Made by a program: the position numbers and the translations under genes. Positions 52,551 through 60,593 of a stretch of DNA of 64,000 nt are shown in pieces. Positions within the stretch are counted from its first letter, which is position 1; every line of letters begins with the position of its first letter. The notes below the pieces were generated by a model that worked only from the letters and a program-made list of their open reading frames with translations, was not told where the DNA came from and did no database searches. The stretch is taken from positions 186,001 through 250,000 of the forward strand of contig NZ_BCXB01000003.1 in the NCBI RefSeq assembly GCF_001894885.1, in the 5' to 3' direction. This DNA comes from Rhodococcus marinonascens NBRC 14363. Its GTDB lineage: Bacteria > Actinomycetota > Actinomycetes > Mycobacteriales > Mycobacteriaceae.

Positions 52551-53309
52551 TCAGCGGCGTTTGCGTCTGCCAGGTTTAGACCCGGACCCGGACCCGGACC
52601 TGCCGCCGCTGCGGCGCGGATCCTGCTTTCGCGGCGCGGATCTCGCCTCTGTCTGCTTGCGGGGCTTGGGCGTCTTGGTCTTCGGTGTCTCATGCGGGCT
52701 GCGGCCGCGTGAACTGTTCGCGGTCCGCCCGCGAACGATTCCGATGAACTCGTCGATGAGATCGGTGGTGCGGTCCTCCACCCACGCCAGAGCGATACGG
52801 GACTCGGGTGCGCCGTCGACGGGGCGATAGGTGAGGTCCTTGCGGTGATTCAGGCGAGCAAGGGACATCGGTACCACGACGACGCCGACGCCGGCGGCGA
52901 CGAGTTCGATCGCGTCACTGGTCGAGGCGGGGCGGTCCAAAGTGCGACGGCCCGGGAGGTGGTCCCACACGAGTGGGGTGTCCACCGGGTCGAGGACGAG
53001 TTCGTCGGCAAGATCAGCGAGGGCGATTCCCTCAGCAGCGGTGAACACGTGGTCACTGGGAACGACGACGACGGGTACCTCCGCGTACAGCGGGATGACG
53101 CTCAGTCCGTCGCGGTCGACCGGCAGGCGTAGGAGCGCCGCGTCGGCGCGGTCCTGACGAAGCGCCGCCGTAGCGTCGGCGGCATTGCCTGCCAGCAGTT
53201 CGAGCGGGGTGTCTGTGACGCGCTCGCCCCAGATCCGGACCCACTTCGCGGGTGTGACACCGGGGACGTACGTGAGCCGGAACGGTCGGGAGTCAGTCGC
53301 CTCGGTCAC
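52551..53309 (-). CDS. LysR-type substrate-binding domain protein lacking the HTH
   Basis: A 252-residue protein with a LysR effector-binding domain (about residues 8-195: FRLTYVPGVTPAKWVRIWGER, LELLAGNAADATAALRQDRAD, VAAGVGVVVVPMSLARL) but no N-terminal winged helix. The last 55 residues are Lys/Arg/Pro/Ser-rich (ending RSGSGSGSKPGRRKRR) and may bind nucleic acid instead. It is convergent with oxyR and divergent (73 bp) from the DUF5997 gene. The function is unknown. Confidence 0.8.
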   Translation of the reverse strand: MTEATDSRPFRLTYVPGVTPAKWVRIWGERVTDTPLELLAGNAADATAALRQDRADAALLRLPVDRDGLSVIPLYAEVPVVVVPSDHVFTAAEGIALADLADELVLDPVDTPLVWDHLPGRRTLDRPASTSDAIELVAAGVGVVVVPMSLARLNHRKDLTYRPVDGAPESRIALAWVEDRTTDLIDEFIGIVRGRTANSSRGRSPHETPKTKTPKPRKQTEARSAPRKQDPRRSGGRSGSGSGSKPGRRKRR

Positions 53310-53382
53310 CCGATCAGGCTACTCGCCGGGTCTCGAGAGCCGCCGGTGCGGCCGACCGTCGCCTGCTCGTTACCCTTAACGC

Positions 53383-53814
53383 ATGACGTCGCAGAAGACC
53401 CCCCAGACAATGAAGCCGGCTACCGCCGCCAAGAAGCTGGGCGTGTACCTCCAGGGCACCCCCGCGGAGTTCCAGTCCGGTGTGGTCTCGCGCGACGAAC
53501 TGAACGAATGGCAGACGGATCCGCCGGAGTGGCTCGCTACTCTGCGCCGTGAGGGCCCACACCCGCGTTCCGTCGTCGCCACCAAGCTCGGTGTCTCCAT
53601 CGCCGGTCTCGCCCGCGGTGGTGTGGCCGAGGCCCTCACCACCGCGCAGATCGACGCACTCCTCGCCGACCAGCCTGACTGGCTCGTCGGCGAGCGCGCC
53701 AACCTCCTCGAGGTCCACAAGGAGGAGAAACGGATTCGCGAGCAGCAGGCACTCAAGAGTGAGCAGTCCAACCGCACGCCGCGTAACGCGGGGCCGTTCA
53801 AGCCGTCGACCTAG
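53383..53814 (+). CDS. DUF5997 family protein
   Basis: A 143-residue soluble protein. It opens with KPATAAKKLGVYLQGTPAEF, then DELNEWQTDPPEWLATLRREGPHPR, VVATKLGVSIAGLARGGV and a charged C-terminus. I place it in DUF5997 from memory; the function is unknown. The helix-turn-helix-like stretch (ATKLGVSIAGLARGG) is suggestive only. It is divergent from the HTH-less LysR gene, and the two may be co-regulated. Confidence 0.7.
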   Translation: MTSQKTPQTMKPATAAKKLGVYLQGTPAEFQSGVVSRDELNEWQTDPPEWLATLRREGPHPRSVVATKLGVSIAGLARGGVAEALTTAQIDALLADQPDWLVGERANLLEVHKEEKRIREQQALKSEQSNRTPRNAGPFKPST

Positions 53815-53926
53815 TGTGCCCTCCTGCTCGTGACCCGACCGAGGCGTGGGGCGGACCTTGCGCACTTGGTTCGTCAAGGGTTGGCCGGGGTGCTCGCCAC
53901 GCGCTGGCCGCCCCGCGGCCGGTGAC

Positions 53927-54841
53927 TCAGGTCGGCCCGCGACTGAGGATGTGCAGCGCTGATGGGACCGCCTCGATCGTCACCGGTAGGGGCCCGACCC
54001 TGTCGCCGTCCGCGTAGGCGGGGATGTCGTCGCACTGCAACCGCACACTGCGCGAACGGTAGGTCTGCACGTCGGGCAGCTCCACATGCGTGCCCTTGTA
54101 GACCCGCGGGAACAGCCGAATCAGCCTCGATCGACGACCGTACTCGACGACGGTGACATCGAGCAGACCGTCGGTTCTGTCCGCGTTCGGGCAGATCTGC
54201 ATCCCGCCACCGTACGAGCGGCCGTTGCCGACGGCGACGAGCGTGGCGTCGACCTTCACCGTCTCCTCGTCCAGTTCGATGCGGTGGCGAAGGGGTTTGA
54301 CCCGCGAGAGTTCCACGAGCATCGCCAGGTTGTACCGCATCGGCCCCTTCGGCCACGACATCCGGTTGGCCCGATCCGCAACCAGCGAATCGAAACCGCT
54401 GGCAATGATGGTGCCCGCCCACACGACCGAACCATCGGTGAGCGTGATCCGGGCGAGGTCGGATTCCTGCACCTCACCGTCGGCGATCACATCCGCCGCA
54501 GCGGCGGGGTCATCGACGGGGATACCGAACTCACGCGCATGGTCGTTGCCCGTCCCTGCCGGGATCAGCCCGATCGGCACCCCGGACTGTGCGGCCGCCT
54601 GCAACCCGATGCTGATCGCACCGTCACCGCCCACCACGACGAGCGCGTCGGTGCCCTCATCGATGGCCCGCCGGGCCAGTGTGCGGGCATGATCGGCGTC
54701 CGTCCCGATGATTTCGGTGACCGCGACTCCCCGCTCACGCAGGCGCGCGACCGCCTTGCGACCGGCGGTCGGTCCGTTGCCGTGCCCGGCCAGCGGGTTG
54801 ATCAGGACGGTGACCTTCTCGATCGCCTTCTGTTCGCTCAT
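53927..54841 (-). CDS. dagK: Diacylglycerol kinase family lipid kinase
   Basis: A 304-residue kinase of the DagK/sphingosine-kinase fold that phosphorylates diacylglycerol or a related lipid. VTVLINPLAGHG opens the catalytic domain, GGDG at residues 71-74 binds ATP, and PAGTGNDHARE follows at about 92. It matches Rv2252, implicated in phosphatidylinositol mannoside synthesis. ATG 54841 overlaps the stop of the FAD oxidase gene (ATGA), so the two are co-translated. Confidence 0.92.
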   Translation of the reverse strand: MSEQKAIEKVTVLINPLAGHGNGPTAGRKAVARLRERGVAVTEIIGTDADHARTLARRAIDEGTDALVVVGGDGAISIGLQAAAQSGVPIGLIPAGTGNDHAREFGIPVDDPAAAADVIADGEVQESDLARITLTDGSVVWAGTIIASGFDSLVADRANRMSWPKGPMRYNLAMLVELSRVKPLRHRIELDEETVKVDATLVAVGNGRSYGGGMQICPNADRTDGLLDVTVVEYGRRSRLIRLFPRVYKGTHVELPDVQTYRSRSVRLQCDDIPAYADGDRVGPLPVTIEAVPSALHILSRGPT

Positions 54842-56466
54842 GGAATCAACTTGCCCGGGTTGAGGATTCCCGCAGGATCGACGGCGTTCTTGACCGCACG
54901 CAGGACCGTGACGCCCAGGTCGCCGATCTCGTCCCGCATCCACGGGCGGTGATCGACGCCGACCGCATGGTGGTGGGTGATCGTTCCGCCGGCGGCGATG
55001 ATCGCGTCACCGGCGGCGGTCTTGGCCTTGCTCCACTGGGCGATCGGGTCGTCGTTCTGCGCGCACACGATGGTGAAGTACAGCGACGCACCCGTCGCGT
55101 ACGTGTGCGAGATGTGGCACAACACCAGCGGCGGGGTCCCCTGCCCGGACAACGACTCGGTCAACGCCGTCGTGACCGCGGCACGCAACGTCGCGAGGTT
55201 GCCCCAGCGAGTTGCCGTTTCGAGGGTCTCGCACAGCACACCCGCATCGAGCAGGGCGTCGCGCAGGTAGGGGGCGTCGTAACGGCCGTGTTCCCAACCG
55301 TTCCCGGGTTCCTCGCCGAGCGAGGTCGCACCGTTGGCCTGCAGGACGGTGCGGGCCTCGGCCACCCGCTCCGCGGTGTGCTCAGCGGTGCCCTCGAACG
55401 TGGTGATCGCCAGGCAGCCGCCGGTGACAGCCTCCTCGCCGATCTTGTCGTGGGTGGCGAGGTTGACGCCCGTCTCGGCCTCGTCGGACAGTCGCAGCAC
55501 GGTCGGCACCGCGCCTTCCTGTCGCAGCGCGCGCAGTGCTGCCGCGCCGGTCTCGAAATCGGGGAAGCGCCACCCCTCGCGGACAACGGACTCCGGGACC
55601 GGGTGCACCTGCACGCGGACCTGGGTGATGACGCCGAGGGTTCCCTCCGATCCGACGAACAACTCGCCGAGGTCCGGACCCGCGGCGGACGCCGGTGCAC
55701 GCCCGGTGTCGAGAATGCCTGCGGGGGTCACCACCCGCAGACCCTGCACCATGTCTTCGAACCGGCCGTAACCTGCGGAAGCCTGGCCCGAGGAGCGGGT
55801 TGATGCGAATCCGCCGATGGTCGCGAACATGAAACTCTGCGGGAAATGCCCCAGCGAGAAGCCGCGTGCGCCGAGTAGTTCCTCGACTCTGGGACCGCGC
55901 AGGCCCGCGCCCAGGGTCGCGATCCCGGAGTCGATGTCGAGGTCGATCAGCGAATCGAACCGCCGTAGGTCCAGCGAGAGGACCGCGTCGAACTTCTCAC
56001 GCACCGGGTCGAGTCCGCCCACGGCGCTGGTACCGCCGCCGAACGGCACGACGGCGATCGAGTTGTCGGCGCAGTATCCGAGGATCTCGGCGACTTCGTC
56101 CTCGGTACCCGGGGTGACCACGACGTCGGGGGCGTTCTGCGTTTCGGTGCTGCGACGACGCAGCATGTCGAGCGTGCTCTTACCGCCGGCCCTCAGTAGT
56201 CGATCGTCGTGTTCGGTGCTGCAGAATTGCTCGCCGACAATCCCGGCGAGCGCCGCAAGTTGCCCTTCGGATACCGCGCTCGGAGCCAGGACCACGTTTG
56301 CTGCTACGCGGTCGGGAGTCTCCCGAATCGTGACCCCGAGGGCTTGCCGTAGCAGGCCCTTGATGCCGTCCGAGAGAACCTTGCGCTTCTCCGGTGCGCC
56401 CCAGGCATCCCACTTCATCGGGGGTGCGGTCAGGACGGCTTGATCTTCGGATCGCTCATTGCTCAT
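54838..56466 (-). CDS. FAD-binding oxidase, alkyldihydroxyacetonephosphate synthase-like
   Basis: A 542-residue VAO/PCMH-family flavoprotein resembling eukaryotic AGPS, which makes the ether bond of ether lipids. The FAD domain shows VVTPGTEDEVAEILGYCADN and VPFGGGTSAVGG (about 115-150). The C-terminus has the AGPS-type His cluster THHHAVGVDHRPW (about 495) and ends DPAGILNPGKL. It matches Rv2251. It is first gene of an operon with dagK and is preceded by the same operator as the TetR-glpD operon. Lactate- or glycolate-oxidase-type activity is the main alternative. Confidence 0.85.
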   Translation of the reverse strand: MSNERSEDQAVLTAPPMKWDAWGAPEKRKVLSDGIKGLLRQALGVTIRETPDRVAANVVLAPSAVSEGQLAALAGIVGEQFCSTEHDDRLLRAGGKSTLDMLRRRSTETQNAPDVVVTPGTEDEVAEILGYCADNSIAVVPFGGGTSAVGGLDPVREKFDAVLSLDLRRFDSLIDLDIDSGIATLGAGLRGPRVEELLGARGFSLGHFPQSFMFATIGGFASTRSSGQASAGYGRFEDMVQGLRVVTPAGILDTGRAPASAAGPDLGELFVGSEGTLGVITQVRVQVHPVPESVVREGWRFPDFETGAAALRALRQEGAVPTVLRLSDEAETGVNLATHDKIGEEAVTGGCLAITTFEGTAEHTAERVAEARTVLQANGATSLGEEPGNGWEHGRYDAPYLRDALLDAGVLCETLETATRWGNLATLRAAVTTALTESLSGQGTPPLVLCHISHTYATGASLYFTIVCAQNDDPIAQWSKAKTAAGDAIIAAGGTITHHHAVGVDHRPWMRDEIGDLGVTVLRAVKNAVDPAGILNPGKLIP

Positions 56467-56474
56467 GCGTTGTA

Positions 56475-56501
56475 GTGTTACACATCGTGCAAGAGTGTAA
56501 C
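56475..56501 (-). promoter_or_regulatory. Operator before the AGPS-like/dagK operon
   Basis: GTTACAC (56477-56483), 11 bases, and GTGTAAC (56495-56501) form a perfect 7-bp inverted repeat, 10-35 bases upstream of the start at 56466. GTGTTACACATCGTG (56475-56489) repeats 14 of 15 bases of the site before the TetR-glpD operon (11004-11018). The TetR protein encoded there is the likely binder. Confidence 0.68.
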
Positions 56502-56826
56502 TAGGCCCTCCAGCGACCGCTGCGTTCTCGCCACACCTGACGAATGGGCCGCAACACCACTCCCATCTGCTTGCGCACCTTCCTTCGCGTCACGAGCACC
56601 CCCTGAACGGCCGCTAGGTGCAGGGCGAATCGATGAACGCACTCGATCTCGGCCGGACGACTGGGGTGAATCGGAGTACGCGCGTGCGCCTTACGAGGTT
56701 CCAGCAACTGACCTAGCTTCTACGGATCCGCAACGAGATTGCCCATTCTCAACCGCTCGACGGCGAGCTGGACGGAAGAGCCGCCGCCCTTCCGCCGGTG
56801 GAAATCCGCCAGGCATCGCTGACGGG
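56502..56826. other. Gap between the AGPS-like operon and the helicase gene
   Basis: About 325 bp without a convincing gene. A reading frame of about 30 codons on the minus strand (GTG 56593 to 56501, very Arg-rich) has a purine-rich stretch before it but no recognisable similarity. I see no repeat, RNA gene or other element apart from the operator on its left and the hairpin on its right. Confidence 0.5.
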
Positions 56827-56866
56827 GTTCGAGGTGGCCAGGACTCAGCCCTCGGCCACCTCGAAC
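56827..56866 (-). terminator. Inverted repeat at the helicase 3' end
   Basis: GTTCGAGGTGGCC (56827-56839) is the exact reverse complement of GGCCACCTCGAAC (56854-56866), giving a 13-bp stem with a 14-base loop. The right arm is coding sequence near the end of the helicase gene and the loop holds its stop codon, so it probably acts as its terminator. Confidence 0.7.
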
Positions 56867-59349
56867 TCGTCGAAGACCACCTCGCCGGCCGCGTCCGACT
56901 CGGCGAGATTGACCTCGCCCAGCAAGGCCCAGCCGTGGTCGCCCTGGGGGTCGTCGAGGACCTGCCGCACGCGCCACAACGTCGGCTCCGCGGTTACCTG
57001 GAAGAGCAGTGGTCCGCGGGCCGATGGGCCAGTGCGGATCTCGTTGTATTCGTCGAAGTACAGCTCCATGAGGTCGGCCCAGTCGTCGCCGTCGAGGCCG
57101 TCCCCGAGCTTGGCGAGTTCGTCCCAACGTTGGCGGGCGGCAAGTTCGACGCGGCGGAACATCGCGTTGCGGACCATCACCTTGAACGCGCGGGTGTTCG
57201 CGGTGATCGGTCGCGGCGCGTCGGCGCCGAACGCTATCTGCTGGTCGTCGGACTCGGCGCCCGGGTTGGTCAGTTGTTCCCACTCGTCGAGGAGACTCGA
57301 GTCGACCTGGCGGATCAGCTCACCGAGCCACTCGATGAGGTCATCGAGTTCCTCCGTGCGGAACTCCGTCGGAACTGTCTGCCGGAGAGCGCGATACGCG
57401 TCGGCGAGATACCTCAACACCAGGCCCTCGGAGCGTGCCAGCCCGTAGTGGCTGACGAGTTCGGCGAATGTCATCGCCCGCTCGACCATGTCGCGCACCA
57501 CGGACTTGGGCGACAGCGCGAACTCCGAGATCCAAGGATGGCCACCGCGATACATCTCGAACGCAGGAAACAGCAGGTCGACCAACGGCTTCGGCCACGT
57601 GACCTCTTCGAGTAGCTCCATCCGCTCCTCGTACTCGATTCCGTCGGCCTTCATCTGCGCGACCGCCTCGCCGCGGGCGAAGTGTTGCTGCGCCATGAGG
57701 ACCTGGCGCGGGTCGTCGAGGGTTGATTCGATCACCGACACCACATCCAGAACATACGAGTCGGATTCGGCATCGAGGAGTTCGAGTGCGGCCAGGGCGA
57801 AGGGGGATAGTGGCTGGTTCAGTGCGAAATCCCGCTGGAGATCCACGGTGAGCCGGGCCATCCGGCCGTACTGGTCGGGTTCGTCGAGACGTTGCACGAT
57901 GTCGGCATCGATCAGCCCCCGATACAGCGAGAGCGCCTTGAGGATGTGCTTGCGCTGCGCGGGACGGGGTTCGTGGCTGTCCTCGAGCAGATGACGCATC
58001 GCCTCGAAGCAGTTGCCCGGACGCGCGATCACGTTGAGTAACATGGAGTTCGACACGGAGAAGCGTGAGACGAGCGGCTCCGGCGGCGCCCCTACCAGCC
58101 GATCGAACGTGGCCTCGCCCCAGGAGACGAAACCTTCCGGTGCCTTCTTTCGCTGCACCTTACGGCGTTTCTTCGGGTCGTCGCCGGCCTTGGCCAGCGC
58201 GCGAAGGTTCTCGACCTCGTGCTCGGGGGCCTGCACGACGACAGTGCCCAGAGTGTCGTAGCCTGCGCGTCCGGCCCGGCCTGCGATCTGATGGAACTCC
58301 CGGGCCCGGAGATGTCGTGTGCGGGTGCCGTCGTATTTGGTCAGTCCGGTGAGGAGCACCGTGCGGATCGGGACGTTGATCCCCACGCCGAGAGTGTCTG
58401 TTCCGCAGATCACCTTCAGGAGGCCGTCCTGCGCCAGCTTCTCGATGAGTCGGCGGTACTTCGGCAGCATGCCCGCGTGGTGGACACCGATGCCGTGCCG
58501 GACCAATCGCGACAGTGTCTTGCCGAACCCCGTAGAGAACCGGAATCCGCCGAGAGCGTCGGCGATGGCGTCCTTCTCGCCGCGGGAGCAAAAGTTTACG
58601 CTGGTCAGGGCCTGGGCTCGTTCCAGCGCGGCGGCCTGAGTGAAGTGCACGACATAGACGGGTGCCTGATTGGTCGTCACCAACTCCTCGATGGTCTCGC
58701 CCACCGGCGTCGTCGCGTACGAGAACATCAACGGCACTGGGCGTTCGGTGCCGGCCACCACGGTCGTCGCCCGGCCGGTGCGCCGGGTGAGGTCCTTCGA
58801 GAAGAAGTCGACTTCGCCGAGAGTGGCGGACATGAGAAGGAACTGCGCACGGGGGAGTTCGATCAGGGGGACCTGCCAGGCCCAACCGCGGTCGGGCTCG
58901 GAGTAGAAGTGGAATTCGTCCATGACGACCTGATCGATGTCGGAATCGGCGCCCTCACGCAGTGCCAGGTTCGCGACGATCTCAGCGGTCGCGCAGATGA
59001 TGGGTGCCCGCGAATTGACCGCCGCGTCGCCCGTCATCATGCCGACGTTTTCCGCCCCGAATACCTCGCACAGTGCGAAGAACTTCTCGCTGACCAGGGC
59101 TTTGATCGGGGCCGTGTAGAACGTGCGCTTTCCGGTGGCCATCGCGTAGAAGTGCGCACCGACCGCCACCATCGACTTACCGGAGCCGGTGGGGGTGGCC
59201 AGGATTACGTTGGCCCCGGATACCAACTCCATGACGGACTCTTCCTGGGCAGGATAGAGCGTCAGGCCCCGATCTTCGGTCCACGAGGTGAAAGCGTCGA
59301 AGACGGAATCGGAATCCGCGTTGTCGGGGAGCAGGTCGGAGAGAAGCAC
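56845..59349 (-). CDS. DUF3516 DEAD/DEAH-box RNA helicase
   Basis: An 834-residue Ski2/HelY-like helicase of the actinobacterial DUF3516 type. Walker A is TPTGSGKS (about 52-59), the DExH box is DEFH (144-147), motif III is LMSATLG, and motif VI lies in HQIAGRAGRAGYD (about 343). A C-terminal DUF3516 region covers about 430-834. RNA processing or surveillance is the likely role. It stands alone, with a 13-bp inverted repeat at its 3' end. Confidence 0.93.
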   Translation of the reverse strand: MLLSDLLPDNADSDSVFDAFTSWTEDRGLTLYPAQEESVMELVSGANVILATPTGSGKSMVAVGAHFYAMATGKRTFYTAPIKALVSEKFFALCEVFGAENVGMMTGDAAVNSRAPIICATAEIVANLALREGADSDIDQVVMDEFHFYSEPDRGWAWQVPLIELPRAQFLLMSATLGEVDFFSKDLTRRTGRATTVVAGTERPVPLMFSYATTPVGETIEELVTTNQAPVYVVHFTQAAALERAQALTSVNFCSRGEKDAIADALGGFRFSTGFGKTLSRLVRHGIGVHHAGMLPKYRRLIEKLAQDGLLKVICGTDTLGVGINVPIRTVLLTGLTKYDGTRTRHLRAREFHQIAGRAGRAGYDTLGTVVVQAPEHEVENLRALAKAGDDPKKRRKVQRKKAPEGFVSWGEATFDRLVGAPPEPLVSRFSVSNSMLLNVIARPGNCFEAMRHLLEDSHEPRPAQRKHILKALSLYRGLIDADIVQRLDEPDQYGRMARLTVDLQRDFALNQPLSPFALAALELLDAESDSYVLDVVSVIESTLDDPRQVLMAQQHFARGEAVAQMKADGIEYEERMELLEEVTWPKPLVDLLFPAFEMYRGGHPWISEFALSPKSVVRDMVERAMTFAELVSHYGLARSEGLVLRYLADAYRALRQTVPTEFRTEELDDLIEWLGELIRQVDSSLLDEWEQLTNPGAESDDQQIAFGADAPRPITANTRAFKVMVRNAMFRRVELAARQRWDELAKLGDGLDGDDWADLMELYFDEYNEIRTGPSARGPLLFQVTAEPTLWRVRQVLDDPQGDHGWALLGEVNLAESDAAGEVVFDEFEVAEG

Positions 59350-59403
59350 CGCTACAGGCTAGCCGGACGGCTGCAAGTCGCCGCCGGGCCGGGCGGGGAC
59401 CGG

Positions 59404-60486
59404 CTAGGTCATGCTTCGCTTGTCCGTTCCCATCGCGTCAACACCCACCGCGTCAATACCCATCGCATCCGTCCCCATCGCATCACGGGTCGCTGTGCCG
59501 ATGTGTACACCGCCGGTGACGGTGCTCTCGTCGCCACGACTGTCGAGCATTTGTCGCCACCAGGCTTCGTCGAAATACGAGGGATGGGTTCCCGAGAGGA
59601 AATCTTCGAGGGTACGCAAAAAGCGCATCGGATCGTCTCGGAAGGGAAAGTGGCCTGCGCCGCGGAAGACTTCCAAATGAGAGCCCGAAATCGCAGCGTG
59701 GGCGAGGTGAGCATGACTGACCGGGATGACGGTATCCCGGTCGCCCCAAATGATTTGTACGGGGATATTTTCGACCAGATAGGACCGGTCGAGCATGGTG
59801 ACGACCTGGCCACGCCAATCGACGACCGCGCGCAGAGTGCGCAGGAACGCCGCATGGGCGGCGGGGTCGTACAGTTCCGAGAGCACCCGCACGAGATCGG
59901 GTGTGTCGTGAAGGATTTTGCCGGAATGCAGTCGAATTCCGTTCAGTCGGCTCAACGCGTTCCCCATAAATCGCACGGTGGGAATGGCTCCGGGGATGCG
60001 CAACAACTTCAGCGCCTCGTTGAGTACCGGGATCGACGCGAGGCGAAGGAGCGGATGAACGTCTGTGGTGACCCCACCCGCTGCTACCAGGACCAGTCGG
60101 TCCACCATTTGCGGGAACTGGTAGGCGAATTGCATGGCAACGCCGCCGCCGAGTGAGTGGCCGACGACGGTAACCCTGTCGATGCCGACTGCGGACAGGA
60201 GGTCGCGCATGGCGTTGGCGTAGGCCGCGATGGAGTAATCAGCCCGCGGTTTGTCGGAGCACCCGTGGCCCAGAAGATCAGGCGCAATGACGGTGTAGTT
60301 CTCGGCAAGGTGCGGGATGATTTCGGTCCAGGTGGAGGAGTTGTCGCCGATTCCGTGGATCAGCAACAGTGCCGGGCCCTCACCTGCCATTCGGAACGCA
60401 CGCCGGTGGCCGTGGATCGTGCGGAACATCAGGCGGGTTTCGGCGTCCGGAACAGGCCTGAGCGAGCGAATGCTGGTGTCGCTCAT
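59404..60486 (-). CDS. Alpha/beta hydrolase (Rv2715-like)
   Basis: A 360-residue alpha/beta hydrolase matching Rv2715. LLLIHGIGDNSSTW gives the oxyanion loop, VTVVGHSLGGGVAMQFA the nucleophile (about residue 111), IWGDRDTVIPV the acid and GAGHFPFRDD the His (about 281). The last 35 residues carry four five-residue repeats (DAMGT, DAMGI, DAVGV, DAMGT) encoded by 15-bp DNA repeats. It is last in an operon after the PAC2 gene and a 36-codon frame whose stop overlaps its ATG. Confidence 0.9.
   Translation of the reverse strand: MSDTSIRSLRPVPDAETRLMFRTIHGHRRAFRMAGEGPALLLIHGIGDNSSTWTEIIPHLAENYTVIAPDLLGHGCSDKPRADYSIAAYANAMRDLLSAVGIDRVTVVGHSLGGGVAMQFAYQFPQMVDRLVLVAAGGVTTDVHPLLRLASIPVLNEALKLLRIPGAIPTVRFMGNALSRLNGIRLHSGKILHDTPDLVRVLSELYDPAAHAAFLRTLRAVVDWRGQVVTMLDRSYLVENIPVQIIWGDRDTVIPVSHAHLAHAAISGSHLEVFRGAGHFPFRDDPMRFLRTLEDFLSGTHPSYFDEAWWRQMLDSRGDESTVTGGVHIGTATRDAMGTDAMGIDAVGVDAMGTDKRSMT
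59422..59481 (-). repeat. 15-bp tandem repeat inside the hydrolase gene
   Basis: Four imperfect 15-bp units (59422, 59437, 59452, 59467) encode a five-residue D-A-x-G-x repeat at the C-terminus of the hydrolase. The unit keeps the reading frame, so copy number can change without disrupting the protein. Confidence 0.88.
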
Positions 60487-60593
60487 GTCGCGATCGGACC
60501 CACGGGCACCGTCGGAATGTTGATCCGGTTGACCGCTGCGGCCGCGGCGTCGGCGATGCGCGCCCGCACAGTCTGTTCCGGGTCAGGCTTCAC
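60483..60593 (-). CDS. Possible 36-residue coupled small protein
   Basis: GTG 60593 starts 11 bases inside the end of the PAC2 gene, and the frame ends in an ATGA overlap with the hydrolase start (stop 60483-60485). The peptide is VKPDPEQTVRARIADAAAAA followed by VNRINIPTVPVGPIAT: an amphipathic helix, then a Pro-rich tail. The tight packing on both sides suggests translation, but I know no homologue; it could be only a coupling leader. Confidence 0.4.
   Translation of the reverse strand: MKPDPEQTVRARIADAAAAAVNRINIPTVPVGPIAT

Noticed and set aside
53906-53920. GGCCG/CGGCC hairpin between DUF5997 and dagK
   Set aside because: A 5-bp stem in very GC-rich DNA is too weak to call a terminator.
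58219-60156. 645-codon open frame opposite the helicase and hydrolase genes
   Set aside because: Antisense shadow of two recognised genes, with no family features.
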